DNA from: Chitinophagaceae bacterium
Lineage (GTDB): Bacteria; Bacteroidota; Bacteroidia; Chitinophagales; Chitinophagaceae
Assembly (NCBI GenBank): GCA_016702745.1
Contig: JADJDJ010000002.1
Coordinates: 806,001-870,000, forward strand
Direction of reading: 5' to 3'
DNA length: 64,000 nucleotides
Shown here: positions 9,339 to 18,165 of the stretch, piece after piece
Position numbering within the stretch: the stretch's first letter is position 1
How the letters are laid out: the number at the start of each line of letters is the position of its first letter
Position numbers and translations under genes: made by a program
Notes under the pieces: model-generated
Told to the model about the DNA's origin: nothing
Database searches by the model: none
Seen by the model: only the letters and a program-made list of their open reading frames with translations

Positions 9339-10796
9339 ATGAAACTTAAAATAGCATTATATACGCTGGTGGCAGGAACGGTGCTGACAAGTTGCAGCAA
9401 GGGCAAGCTGAGTCCTGTACCACAAACCTTCCTTTCAGAGGCGGTTGCCTTTAGTGATTCTGCCCGAAGCGTTCAGCAGGTGAATGGTTTGTACTCTGCC
9501 CTGAAACAGGGTCAGATGCTGGCAGGCCGTTATATGGTTTATCAGGATGTACGAGGAGAGGAATTCCTCAACGTAACCAATAACGCCGTTACTGCCTGGT
9601 TAACCTGGCAGTTCAATCTTACTGCCAGTGCCAATGAAGTCTCCGGACTTTGGGCCGCAGGTTATGCTACCATCAATCGTTGTAACGTGGTGATTGCCGG
9701 TTTAGGAACAGCACCTCTCAGCGGGACCTTAAAAACCAACCTGATTGCTGAAGCGAAACTGGTCAGAGCAACAGCTTATTTCATATTAATGCAGTTGTAT
9801 GCCAAACCATACGCTGATGGAAATGGAAGTAATCTTGGCGTTTTGCTCAAATTGAATGCTGAAACTTCTATTGGCGATAATAATCAAACAAGGGCTACAG
9901 CGGCTGTTATTTATGCCCAGATATTACAGGATCTGAATGATGCGGAAGCTAATCTCCCCAGCTTTTATGGTAGCAATGTGCCAGGCACGCTGAATACAAC
10001 ACGTGCCCATAAGAATACGGCGATTGCCTTGAAAACCAGGGTCTATCTGAATATGGGTAACTCTGCATCAGCAATTACAGAAGGTAATAAGCTGGTTCCT
10101 GCTGCTGCTCCCTGGAATGCCCCTACCGGTGTTGCCAATGGATTAAACCCCAGCATTACTGCTGTATTTACTACCTATACTACCAATGAGTCTATCTGGT
10201 CTGCACCCTATACCACTCTGGATGTACCCGGTACTCAGAATGGTCTGGGATGGTATTATAACCCCGGACCTGCCGGTGGTGGAGAGTATGAACTAAATCT
10301 GACTGGAACCGGTATTGCCACAGACCCTAACTGGCGTCCGGTAGATATCCGCCGTACTTTTAATCAGGTTTCAGGAACAAGAACCTATCTGCGCAAATGG
10401 CCTAAGGCTGCAGCAGATGCGGACTGGAGTCCGATCATTCGTTATGCAGAAGTAATGCTGAATTTGTCTGAGGCACTGGCCCGGAATGCAGCAGGTACTT
10501 CCGTAGATGCAAGAGCTTTGGCGATCCTGAATGCGATTCGTCAGCGTTCTGATGCTACCCACCCGGGTTTTGCGCCTGCAAATAAAACTGACCTCGTGAA
10601 CCTGATCCTGAATGAAAGAAGGATTGAGTTACTGGGTGAAGGTTTCCGTACTTCAGATGTAGGCCGTACCGGAGGCACTTATGCTGCCAAAGGAACAATC
10701 TCTACCGTTGCTCCGGGTACCACCCAATATATCTGGCCAATTCCGCTGAGTGAATTACTGGTAAACAGAACCTGTGAACAAAATGCCGGTTATTAA
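9339..10796 (+). CDS. SusD/RagB-family outer-membrane lipoprotein
   Basis: SusD proteins are surface lipoproteins that bind the ligand and cap the SusC barrel. This 485-residue protein has a lipobox L-T-S-C (Cys19) and a helical TPR-rich core. A Bacteroidota SusD motif, N-L-I-L-N-E-R-R-I-E-L-L-G-E-G, lies near residue 425. The C-terminal segment ends W-P-I-P-L-S-E-L plus N-A-G-Y. It is co-transcribed with susC (20-base gap) and followed by a clear terminator. The sequence is intact. Confidence 0.93.
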   Translation: MKLKIALYTLVAGTVLTSCSKGKLSPVPQTFLSEAVAFSDSARSVQQVNGLYSALKQGQMLAGRYMVYQDVRGEEFLNVTNNAVTAWLTWQFNLTASANEVSGLWAAGYATINRCNVVIAGLGTAPLSGTLKTNLIAEAKLVRATAYFILMQLYAKPYADGNGSNLGVLLKLNAETSIGDNNQTRATAAVIYAQILQDLNDAEANLPSFYGSNVPGTLNTTRAHKNTAIALKTRVYLNMGNSASAITEGNKLVPAAAPWNAPTGVANGLNPSITAVFTTYTTNESIWSAPYTTLDVPGTQNGLGWYYNPGPAGGGEYELNLTGTGIATDPNWRPVDIRRTFNQVSGTRTYLRKWPKAAADADWSPIIRYAEVMLNLSEALARNAAGTSVDARALAILNAIRQRSDATHPGFAPANKTDLVNLILNERRIELLGEGFRTSDVGRTGGTYAAKGTISTVAPGTTQYIWPIPLSELLVNRTCEQNAGY

Positions 10797-10825
10797 TTAA
10801 AATTGGTTTTAAACATACTAAGATG

Positions 10826-10852
10826 GCTGCCTGTAAAAGGGCAGCTTTTTTT
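10826..10852 (+). terminator. Rho-independent terminator after susCD
   Basis: A GCTGCC/GGCAGC stem with an eight-base loop is followed by seven T residues, 30 bases after the susD stop. Confidence 0.85.
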
Positions 10853-10979
10853 ATGCTGATACGGCAGCTTTACCAATTGTAATGAGACTGAAACAATTAG
10901 CTTGTTAAATTGAAAGCATTTCTCAGCATCTCAAACATGTTTTTGTAAGTTACAGCGTCAAATAGCCGAATCAAAACCA

Positions 10980-11543
10980 TTGAACGAACAGGAACTGATA
11001 TTGGGCCTCCGCAGAGGGGATGAATCTGCCTTCAGGTATCTGGTGGATACTTACCGTGACCGGGTATTTAATACCGCCCTGGGTATTGTGCAAAATGCAG
11101 AAGACGCCGAGGATGTGGCCCAGGAGGTCTTTATACAGGTGTATCGCTCAATTAGCAGCTTCAAAGGTGAATCCAAATTATCGACCTGGTTATACCGGAT
11201 CGCCACCACCCGTTCACTTGATTTACTCAGGAGCAAAAAGAGCAAGAAACGTTTTGGCTTTCTCCAGCGTCTATTTGGGGATGGTAATGAACCGGTGATG
11301 GAAATACCTGATTTTAATCATCCCGGAGTAGCCTTGGATAGAAAAGAAAATGCGGCTAAATTGTTCAAGGCAATCAGCCGGCTGCCGGAAAACCAGAAAA
11401 TCGCTTTTACCCTGCATAAACTGGAAGATCTTAGTTATCAGGAGGTTAGCGAGATCATGAAAACCTCATTGCCGGCGGTGGAATCATTGATGCACCGGGC
11501 GAAGCAGAATTTGAGGAAAATGCTGGAAAAAGAAATAGACTGA
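10980..11543 (+). CDS. ECF-type RNA polymerase sigma factor
   Basis: This 187-residue sigma-70 family protein shows sigma region 2 (Y-R-D-R-V-F-N to D-L-L-R-S, about residues 22-85, with D-A-E-D-V-A-Q-E-V-F) and sigma region 4 (L-S-Y-Q-E-V-S-E-I-M helix-turn-helix, about 145-180). The best start is TTG at 10980, because no ATG lies in frame upstream and the family normally begins a few residues before E-L-I-L-G-L. The two small genes that follow, one with a transmembrane helix and one Spy-like, suggest an envelope-stress regulon. The direct anti-sigma candidate is the next gene. Confidence 0.88.
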   Translation: MNEQELILGLRRGDESAFRYLVDTYRDRVFNTALGIVQNAEDAEDVAQEVFIQVYRSISSFKGESKLSTWLYRIATTRSLDLLRSKKSKKRFGFLQRLFGDGNEPVMEIPDFNHPGVALDRKENAAKLFKAISRLPENQKIAFTLHKLEDLSYQEVSEIMKTSLPAVESLMHRAKQNLRKMLEKEID

Positions 11544-11596
11544 GCATTGAACATTTCGAAGGTTTTATTGGATGTTAACGTCAAAAATTGGTTGAT

Positions 11597-11935
11597 ATGA
11601 GTATGGAAAAAACTAAACAAATAGATGAAATTTTGTCCGGCCTGGATGGGGTGCAAAGAGCATCTGCCCCGGAATTTTTTTATACCCGGCTCAAAGCCAG
11701 AATGGAAAAAGGTTTTGAACCGCTTGCAACCCGTAAAAGGGTATTGTACCCGGTTTATGCCCTGGCTGCCGTGATCCTGATCATGTTCATCAATGCGGCG
11801 ATCCTTGTTACCAAACAAAATGGCGCCGGAACTGATACTGCTTCAGTTAATGAAACCGAAACGCTTCAATCTATTGCTGCAGAGTACAACATCAATGATG
11901 TGAGCAGCCTTTATGAACTAAATGAAGAGCGTTAA
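11597..11935 (+). CDS. Small single-pass membrane protein, candidate anti-sigma factor
   Basis: No family could be named with certainty. The protein (112 residues from the ATG at 11597; a TTG lies at 11588) has an N-terminal soluble part with I-D-E-I-L-S-G-L-D-G-V-Q-R-A, one transmembrane helix (Y-A-L-A-A-V-I-L-I-M-F-I-N-A-A, about residues 55-75) and a short periplasmic tail. This topology, and its position directly downstream of the ECF sigma gene and overlapping the next gene, fit a membrane anti-sigma factor, but the sequence lacks a recognisable zinc-binding anti-sigma motif. Confidence 0.6.
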   Translation: MSMEKTKQIDEILSGLDGVQRASAPEFFYTRLKARMEKGFEPLATRKRVLYPVYALAAVILIMFINAAILVTKQNGAGTDTASVNETETLQSIAAEYNINDVSSLYELNEER

Positions 11936-12422
11936 AATGAAAACTACCCGAATCCTGACGATTGCAATTGTTCTGTTACTGATTACCAACCTGGTATTGG
12001 TTGCCTTTATGGTAATGGATAAGAAAAAGTCTGGAGAAAAGCGAAACCAGGGTTTCCGTGCGGAAGCTCCTGAATTAATGGTGAAAACCCTGAAGATGTC
12101 GGATCAGCAGCAGGCGGATTTCAAAAAGATGAAGGAAGAGCATTTTAAAATGGTCAAGCCCTATTTTGATTCTGTAAGAGTTGCTAAAAGAGCCTTCTTT
12201 GACCTGGTAAAAAAACCGGACCTCAACGACAGCCTGATGGAAGTGTATAGTCTCCGTGTTTTTGAAAAGCAATCGATGCTGGATAAGATTACCCTGAATC
12301 ATTTCAGAAGCGTCAGAAATATTTTTACAGCAGACCAACAGCCGGGCTATGATTCCCTGCTGAGAAAAATGTGGTCAGGTCGTGGTAAGAAAGACAGTTC
12401 CGGTAAGAAAGAAAAAAATTAG
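11922..12422 (+). CDS. Spy/CpxP-like periplasmic protein (heavy-metal-sensor-like)
   Basis: The 166-residue protein has an N-terminal anchor or signal (I-L-T-I-A-I-V-L-L-L-I-T) and a helical body. The L-K-M-S-D-Q-Q-Q-A-D-F-K-K-M-K-E-E-H-F segment is followed by F-D-S-V-R-V-A-K-R and a second helical repeat near D-Q-Q-P-G-Y-D-S-L-L. This is the pattern of Spy/CpxP/ZraP-type periplasmic chaperones and metal-stress proteins. It overlaps the preceding gene by 14 bases; a second ATG at 11937, just after that gene's stop, is an equally possible start. With the sigma factor and putative anti-sigma protein it forms a three-gene envelope-stress operon (inference). Confidence 0.65.
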   Translation: MKSVKMKTTRILTIAIVLLLITNLVLVAFMVMDKKKSGEKRNQGFRAEAPELMVKTLKMSDQQQADFKKMKEEHFKMVKPYFDSVRVAKRAFFDLVKKPDLNDSLMEVYSLRVFEKQSMLDKITLNHFRSVRNIFTADQQPGYDSLLRKMWSGRGKKDSSGKKEKN

Positions 12423-12557
12423 AAGCTTTCTCAAAAGTTGTTTTATGTCATACCGGGCTTGACCCGGTATCTTTCTTTGGATTCGTCTTCCCAAATAGAT
12501 GCCGGGTCAAGCCCGGCATGACATCACCCAAGCCAAAGACTTTTGAGATAGCTTTTA
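12423..12557. repeat. Nested inverted repeat between convergent genes, likely bidirectional terminator
   Basis: The gap between the Spy-like gene and the acyl-CoA ligase is one large imperfect palindrome. Outer arms AAGCTTTCTCAAAAGT (from 12424) and ACTTTTGAGATAGCTT (to about 12555) pair. Inside are two inverted copies of GTCATACCGGGCTTGACC (12447 on) and the reverse complement of GTCATGCCGGGCTTGACC (ending near 12533), each itself a short hairpin. The folded RNA would end in U-rich sequence on both strands. Confidence 0.8.
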
Positions 12558-12564
12558 CAGGACT

Positions 12565-14352
12565 TTACCCGTAGATCCGCTCCACCGCATCCCGGTACTT
12601 TTCCATAATCACTTTTCTTTTCAATGAAAGTTTGGGCGTCATTTCCCCGGTGTCAACTCCCCATTCGTCAGCCAGCAGCTCAAATTTCTTGACCTGCTCT
12701 ACATGGTTAAAATATTTATTGAAACTTTCCACCAGGTCTTTAAACATCTCAATGATCCGGGGCTGATGAATCATTTCCTGAGGAGACAAATTTTCATCTA
12801 CACCGTTTTTGCGGCACCAGTCTTTCAGATTGGGAAATGAGGGCACGATCAGGGCGCCTACAAATTTTCTTTCTGAACCTACCAGCATCACCTGTTCAAT
12901 AAAGGGTGATTCTTTCAGTTTGTTTTCAATCGGCAGCGGCGCTACATATTTACCGCCACTGGTTTTAAAGAGTTCTTTTTTCCGGTCAGTGATCTTCAGA
13001 AATTTATTTTCCACCATCATGCCGATATCACCGGTATGGAACCATCCATCCGCAGTGATTACTTCGGCGGTTAAATCAGGTCGTTTATAATAGCCCATCA
13101 TTACATTCGGTCCGCGGCTGAGGATCTCGCCGTCTTCCGCAATTTTTACTTCGACTTCATCAATCAACGGGCCTACTGAACCAAACATCCGGCCATCTTC
13201 CTGGTAACGGTTTACAGAAATAACCGGTGATGTTTCTGTTAATCCATAGCCTTCCATAATGGGAATCCGGGCAGCAGTAAAGATTCGGATCAGGCGTACC
13301 TGACAGGCAGCTCCACCGGTAACTATACATTTCAATTCACCTCCCAGTCCTTCCCGCCATTTACTGAAGATCAATTTATTGGCCAGGCTGAGCTGGAAAT
13401 TATACCAGGCCCCCTGGTCCTTATTGATCTCAAATTTTTCAGCCAGGCTATGTGCCCAGAAGAATAGTTTTTTCTTCATCCCTGTCAGCTCATTGCCTTT
13501 CTGCATGATCTTATCATATACTTTCTCCAGCAAACGCGGAACCGTGGTAAACATATTCGGCTGTACTTCCTTAAGGTTCTCGCCGATGGTTTCCAGGCTT
13601 TCTGCATAATAAATAGCGGTCCCTCTGAATAAATAGAGATAGGTTACCATTCTTTCGAATATATGATTCAGGGGCAGAAAACTCAGGGAACGCATTTCAT
13701 CACCGGGCGGAAAACAGGGAATACAGGCCAGTACATTGGAAAGGATATTTCGATGACTCAGCATCACTCCTTTGGGCGTGCCGGTGGTGCCTGATGTATA
13801 GATGATCGTAACCGCATCTTCATAAGCGATCTTATCTGCAATGGGTTTGATTTGGGCGATTCCTTCCGGGGTGGACAGGGCCATCACTTCTTTCCAGTGT
13901 CTGCCATTGGCCACATGTTCAAACGTAAAGACTTCTTTTAAGGAGGGTACCCGGTTTTTAATACTCATCACTTTGTGAAAAGTATCCTCATCATTTACAA
14001 AGACCATTTTTACCTGGGCATCATTGAGTACAAACTCGAGTTCATTTACATTAATCGTGGGATAGATGGGAGTGAGCAGGGCTCCGATTTGTTGAACGGC
14101 CAGGTCCAGCATCACCCATTCCGGGCGGTTTTTGGACAGGACCGCTACTTTATCTCTTCCTTCCACGGTCATATCATTGGGGCCGATTCCCAGGGCCAGC
14201 AGTCCGGCACTGAGTTGGTTCACGGTGTCAGCCACTTCTTCCGTGCTGTGTTTTTTCCATTGACCGGCGGCTTTTCCGGCCAGCATATCGGGCAGGGGTT
14301 TCCGGTCAAGATGGTATTGCAGACAGTCGAATAATCTTCTGGGTTCAGTCAT
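12565..14352 (-). CDS. Long-chain fatty-acid--CoA ligase (AMP-forming)
   Basis: The enzyme activates fatty acids to acyl-CoA through an acyl-adenylate, at the cytoplasmic side of the membrane. In the 595 residues the AMP-binding P-loop I-I-Y-T-S-G-T-T-G-T-P-K-G is near residue 185, the Y-G-L-T-E-T-S-P motif near 370, G-W-F-H-T-G-D near 435 and the K-T-S-G-G-K-Y-V-A-P fatty-acyl-CoA-synthetase motif near 465. These are the marks of the long-chain (FadD15-like) subfamily. It appears monocistronic. The sequence is intact, unlike many neighbours. Confidence 0.9.
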   Translation of the reverse strand: MTEPRRLFDCLQYHLDRKPLPDMLAGKAAGQWKKHSTEEVADTVNQLSAGLLALGIGPNDMTVEGRDKVAVLSKNRPEWVMLDLAVQQIGALLTPIYPTINVNELEFVLNDAQVKMVFVNDEDTFHKVMSIKNRVPSLKEVFTFEHVANGRHWKEVMALSTPEGIAQIKPIADKIAYEDAVTIIYTSGTTGTPKGVMLSHRNILSNVLACIPCFPPGDEMRSLSFLPLNHIFERMVTYLYLFRGTAIYYAESLETIGENLKEVQPNMFTTVPRLLEKVYDKIMQKGNELTGMKKKLFFWAHSLAEKFEINKDQGAWYNFQLSLANKLIFSKWREGLGGELKCIVTGGAACQVRLIRIFTAARIPIMEGYGLTETSPVISVNRYQEDGRMFGSVGPLIDEVEVKIAEDGEILSRGPNVMMGYYKRPDLTAEVITADGWFHTGDIGMMVENKFLKITDRKKELFKTSGGKYVAPLPIENKLKESPFIEQVMLVGSERKFVGALIVPSFPNLKDWCRKNGVDENLSPQEMIHQPRIIEMFKDLVESFNKYFNHVEQVKKFELLADEWGVDTGEMTPKLSLKRKVIMEKYRDAVERIYG

Positions 14353-14504
14353 GGCAGTATCGTTATAGCTGTGTAATTTAATAAAGACCGGGCAAACGAA
14401 GTAACAGCCAATTTAAGCAAAAATCAATAGATAAAAAAGGGGTAGCGGGGAGCATGAAAGTATATTTTCCGGGGAGAGTCCTTCGGAGGGCTCAATTAAG
14501 ATTT

Positions 14505-14562
14505 CACGCTCGCGGAGTCCTGCGGACAAAGCCCGCAAAGGAGCAAAGCGCGCAAAGGAATT
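14505..14562. repeat. CAAAG/CGCAAAG-type intergenic repeat
   Basis: The 290-base gap between the ligase start and the TPR gene has no gene. It contains GCGGAGTCCTGCGGAC and then GCCCGCAAAGGAGCAAAG-CGCGCAAAGG, a degenerate relative of the ACAAAGACGCAAAG arms that flank the GxxExxY gene at 50 kb. Confidence 0.45.
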
Positions 14563-14587
14563 AGACGGGGTTGATTAAGAAAAAAAT

Positions 14588-14637
14588 CTCTCTGTGAAAA
14601 TCTCAGCGATCTCCCCGCCTCAGCGGTAAATTTTTTT
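14588..14637 (-). repeat. Gene-end repeat copy 1 (TTTTT-ACCGCNGAG...CNCAGAG family)
   Basis: Read on the minus strand, this begins eight bases after the TPR stop codon with a T-rich stretch. ACCGCTGAGG, GGGGAGATC and TCACAGAGAG follow in order. The same ordered blocks occur 3' of the genes ending at 33724, 37533, 40663 and 40793. Confidence 0.6.
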
Positions 14638-14645
14638 CTTCTAAA

Positions 14646-15663
14646 TCAGAGTACCTGATAATACTGCCCCTGGGGCATCCTGAAAATCCGGGACTTCTGA
14701 AAAGTGGAGAAGTTATTGTACTCTTCCGTATGTGTTTTTATCCAGTTATCATAAGCGGACAGGTTATCAACGGGGCCGAACAGCCAGTGATTATAGGCAT
14801 CAAATAATCCCTCGGATAATAATTGCCGGTGAAAATCGAATAGCCGGAAAGGATAACGGGTGGCATTACTGTTATACCAGTCGAGTATGAAGCGGGTACG
14901 TACCATTGTGAGTACATCAATATTCACCCCGGCATTTACCAGAGAGGATTGTTTGCCGATGGTTTCGAGGAAACGTTTGGCAAATTCGCTTTTGTTTTTT
15001 TCTTCTCCTTTCAGGAGGTCGGTTTCTGTAAACAGTTTTTCCTTATAACCCTGCAACACTTGTTGCTTCATGGCAGCCCCTCTTTCACCAAAACTTTCCA
15101 TATTGATAAAGATTTCGCCATAGATCAGGCTCCACACTTTATCTTTTGCATAGAAATAAAAATTGGCAGCATTATAGTAATTGCCACTGTAAGCCGGATC
15201 AACCTTGATACCTTCTTCCCAGAAATTGATGGCAGAAAAATCTTTCATGGCCCAGAGCAGTTCACCGTACTCACTCAGGAGCGGACCGCTTTTGGGGAAT
15301 TTTTTCAATCCTCTTTTATAGATTTTCTCACATTCCTTGGGTTCTTCCAGTGCCTTATAAACATTTCCGGCAATCTGATAAGTCACCACATCCGCATCAT
15401 CCCGGTCAATCAATGCTTTTACCCCATCGAGTGCCTTGGCATAATCTCTTTTCAGGTAATAGCTCATCACAAGATCTTTCTGCATCTCGAGGTTGGTCTT
15501 ATCCTTTTCGAGGGCACGGATCAGTACCAGGATGGCATTATCAAAATCGCCGGTCCGCATGAAGGTTTTGGCTGTCTCATGCATTTTTTTTGGGGTCTTC
15601 GGGCTGGGCCACAGCCACGAGGGCAAAAAAGACAAAAAACAGCGGGAGCAGGAATTTATTCAT
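14646..15663 (-). CDS. Exported TPR-repeat protein (one apparent frameshift)
   Basis: A tetratricopeptide protein of about 338 residues when reconstructed. The reading frame that starts at 15663 encodes a clean signal peptide (M-N-K-F-L-L-P-L-F-F-V-F-F-A-L to V-A-Q), but it stops just after an A8 run (T8 at 15584-15591 on the plus strand). Removing one A joins it to the long frame, giving D-P-K-K-M-H-E-T-A-K. TPR units follow (about residues 30-150: F-M-R-T-G-D-F-D-N-A-I-L-V-L-I-R-A-L; Y-L-K-R-D-Y-A-K-A-L). The C-terminal half (Y-G-E-L-L-W onward) is a less defined helical region. Function unknown; probably periplasmic scaffolding. The break is probably a sequencing error. Confidence 0.75.
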
Positions 15664-15675
15664 AGTGCAAATTAA

Positions 15676-15705
15676 AACAGAGACGATCCTCAGCCCGTCT
15701 CTGTT
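15676..15705 (-). terminator. Hairpin downstream of the DUF1015 gene
   Basis: AACAGAGACG pairs with CGTCTCTGTT around a ten-base loop. On the minus strand the stem is followed by TTTAATTT, a weak U-tract, so it can end the serC-DUF1015 transcript. Confidence 0.55.
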
Positions 15706-15733
15706 GCAAAAATAACAAATATTTGGAGGGGGC

Positions 15734-16954
15734 TCAGAGTAAATGCGTCAGCAGCCCGTCTCTCAGTTTAGGCTCAAACCAGGTACTTTTCGGGGGCATT
15801 ACGTTGCCACTGTCGGCAATATCAAACAATTGGTCAATTGTAACAGGATAAAGACTGAATGCCACTTTCATTTCACCGCTTTTCACCCTTTTTTCCAGTT
15901 CGCCCAGCCCGCGGATGCCGCCGATAAAGTCAATTTTTTTGTCGGTCCGCTGGTCTTTAATACCAAGCAGTTTCCCGAGAATATTATTGGAAAGGATGGT
16001 CACATCCAGTACCCCGATCGGATCAGTGGTAAAGGTGCCGGGCCGGGCAACAAGGATATACCATTGTCCCTGCAGGTACATACCAAATTCATGCAACTGG
16101 GCAGGTTTTACCGGTTCCGGACTAAGGGTGATATAAAAATCATCCTGGAGCATGGCCAGGAATTTTTCGGGTTTCAAACCATTAAGGTCTTTGACTACCC
16201 GGTTATAATCGAGAATGGCCAGTTGGCTGGAAGGAAAAACAGTAGTGAGAAAATATGCGGCTGATGAACTGCCCGGCAATTCTTTACTTACTTTGGCTGC
16301 AGAGGCGGCACGATGATGCCCGTCGGCGATATAAGTAAAAGGAACCTGTGTTTCGAATAAACGGGTGATTGAGTTTACCACCAGATCACGGTCCACGATC
16401 CAAATAGTATGTTGTATGCCATCGGTAGCGGTAAAATCATATACCGGTTTATTGGTGTTTTTCCAGCCATTGATGATGGCATTGATCTCCATCACATCCC
16501 GGTAGGCAATAAATACATTTCCGGTTTGCGCTTCAATGGTGCGCATATGATCAATCCGGTCTTTTTCTTTTTCAGGCCGGGTGAATTCATGTTTTTTGAT
16601 AATATTTTGCTGATAATCCTGTACAGATGAAACGCCAACCAGTCCGGTTTGACTTCTACCGTTCATGATGAGCTGATAAATATAATAGCAGGGTTTGTTT
16701 TCCTGCATCAGTACTCCTTCAGTGATGAACCGTTGCAGATTTTCTTTTGCCTGCTCATATACCTGCTGACTATGAATGTCAATTTCCGCAGGCAGATCAA
16801 TCTCTGATTTGGTGACATGCAGGAAAGAGATTGGGTTGCCGGCAGCTTCTGCTCTTGCTTCTTCGCTGTTCAGTACATCGTAAGGGCGGGATGCCAGTTG
16901 CCCGGCAATTTCAGGTTGGGGTCTGAGGGCACGGAATGGTTGGATAGAGGCCAT
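15734..16954 (-). CDS. DUF1015 family protein
   Basis: The 406-residue protein belongs to DUF1015 (COG4198 type), a conserved family of unproven function often found next to serine-biosynthesis genes in Bacteroidota. The family start is M-A-S-I-Q-P-F-R-A-L-R-P, so the ATG at 16954 is chosen rather than the upstream ATG at 17041, which would run through an intergenic palindrome and into serC. The conserved Y-I-A-D-G-H-H-R motif is near residue 210, and S-R-P-Y-D-V-L-N near 23. It lies 67 bases downstream of serC on the same strand. A kinase-like or serine-metabolism role has been proposed for relatives; nothing here proves it. Confidence 0.85.
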   Translation of the reverse strand: MASIQPFRALRPQPEIAGQLASRPYDVLNSEEARAEAAGNPISFLHVTKSEIDLPAEIDIHSQQVYEQAKENLQRFITEGVLMQENKPCYYIYQLIMNGRSQTGLVGVSSVQDYQQNIIKKHEFTRPEKEKDRIDHMRTIEAQTGNVFIAYRDVMEINAIINGWKNTNKPVYDFTATDGIQHTIWIVDRDLVVNSITRLFETQVPFTYIADGHHRAASAAKVSKELPGSSSAAYFLTTVFPSSQLAILDYNRVVKDLNGLKPEKFLAMLQDDFYITLSPEPVKPAQLHEFGMYLQGQWYILVARPGTFTTDPIGVLDVTILSNNILGKLLGIKDQRTDKKIDFIGGIRGLGELEKRVKSGEMKVAFSLYPVTIDQLFDIADSGNVMPPKSTWFEPKLRDGLLTHLL

Positions 16955-16980
16955 GGTTTGTTTACAATTGAAAGTTGAAA

Positions 16981-16998
16981 TCCCGATAGCTATCGGGA
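16981..16998. repeat. Perfect 18-bp palindrome between serC and the DUF1015 gene
   Basis: TCCCGATAGCTATCGGGA is a perfect palindrome in the 67-base serC-DUF1015 gap. Its core occurs again at 3425-3438. It may act as an RNA processing or attenuation hairpin. Confidence 0.7.
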
Positions 16999-17021
16999 GA
17001 AAATTGAAAATGATTTTATGT

Positions 17022-18098
17022 TTAACCTTTTCGGGCAGCAAAATCTTTCATCAGGTCGGTCAGTACTTTCACGCTTTCAATTGGCAATGCGTTGTACATT
17101 GACACTCTGAAACCACCTACGCTGCGGTGACCTTTCACACCGATCATCCCCGATGCTTTGCAAAGGTCAAGAAATTCTTTTTCTAATTCTGGTTGATCCA
17201 TCACAAACACTGCATTCATTTTACTTCTTGAATTGTTGGCCACGGGTCCTTTGAAAATGGGGAGGCTGTCAAGCGTCTCATAAAATAAAGCCGCTTTTTC
17301 ATCATTCCCTTTTTTTCGATGGCAGCAACGCCACCCTGTGCTTTGAGCCAGCGAAGGGTCAGCAAAACAACATAGATGGCAAAAACAGGAGGAGTATTCA
17401 GCATACTCCCTTCATTTATATGATTGCGGTAATCGAGGATGGTAGGGATGGGTCGTTCTGCTTTTCCCAGAATATTTTTATTAACCACCACGAGATTCAC
17501 ACCGGCAGCACCCATATTTTTCTGAGCCCCCGCATAAATGATATCAAATTTATTAAAGTCCAGTACACGGCTCAGGATATCACTGCTCATATCCGCTACC
17601 AGTGGAACGCCACAGTCATAAGGTAATGTATGCCATTGCGTGCCCGCAATAGTTTCATTGGTGGTAATATGCAGGTAGGCTGCTGTGGGGCTCACACTGA
17701 TTTGCTGTGGAATATGACAGTAATGATCATCTTTGGATGAGCCGGCAATTTCCACATGCCCAAAGAGTTTGGCTTCTTTGATGGCTTTATTGGCCCAGGT
17801 GCCGGTTTCGGTATAAGCAGCCATTCCGTTTTCCTGTAAGCAGATTCATGGGTACCTGCATAAACTGGGTGGTGGCACCACCGTGCTGGAAAAGCACTTC
17901 ATGATCATCATCCAGCTGCATCAGTTCTTTAACCAGGGCTCTTGCTTCATCCATTACCGGTTGAAACAAAGGGGTCCGGTGGCCGATTTCCAGAATGGAT
18001 AACCCGGTATTATTAAAATTCAGGATAGACTGGCTGGCCGCTTCAAATACCTCTTTGGGTAGAATGGATGGTCCAGCATTGAAATTGTGTAGGGTCAT
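17022..18098 (-). CDS. serC: Phosphoserine aminotransferase SerC (two apparent frameshifts)
   Basis: SerC is a PLP enzyme that converts 3-phosphohydroxypyruvate and glutamate to phosphoserine in serine (and pyridoxine) synthesis. Three overlapping reading frames together give about 358 residues, the normal length. The pieces are N-F-N-A-G-P-S-I-L-P (start) to H-G-G-A-T-T-Q-F; T-E-T-G-T-W-A-N-K through A-D-M-S-S-D-I-L and the PLP lysine region G-A-Q-K-N-M-G; and G-H-R-S-V-G-G-F-R-V-S-M-Y-N (end). Frame breaks lie near 17823-17827 (one extra A) and in the T7 run 17310-17316 (one base missing). All catalytic segments are present, so sequencing error is more likely than gene loss. The D-3-phosphoglycerate dehydrogenase gene is not in the window. 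Confidence 0.88.
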
Positions 18099-18133
18099 GA
18101 TGGGTTATTGATCCGCCATAGGTTTTTGCGCTG

Positions 18134-18165
18134 CAAAGGTACTAAAAAGGGCCGGTGTCAGCAAT
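18134..18165 (-). promoter_or_regulatory. serC: Putative serC promoter
   Basis: On the minus strand TACCTTTG (18141 to 18134) is an exact TAnnTTTG -7 box, with ATTG 20 bases upstream as the -33 element. The predicted leader is about 30 bases. Confidence 0.5.

Noticed and set aside
6175..10796. A polysaccharide utilisation locus around susC/susD
   Set aside because: No glycoside hydrolase, lyase, sulfatase or SusE-type gene is adjacent; only the transporter pair is supported.
15734..17041. A 435-residue version of the DUF1015 protein starting at 17041
   Set aside because: It would include the intergenic palindrome and overlap serC; the family start is the ATG at 16954.
17022..18098. Three separate small genes with aminotransferase fragments
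   Set aside because: They join into one full-length SerC with two one-base corrections, so they are one gene.
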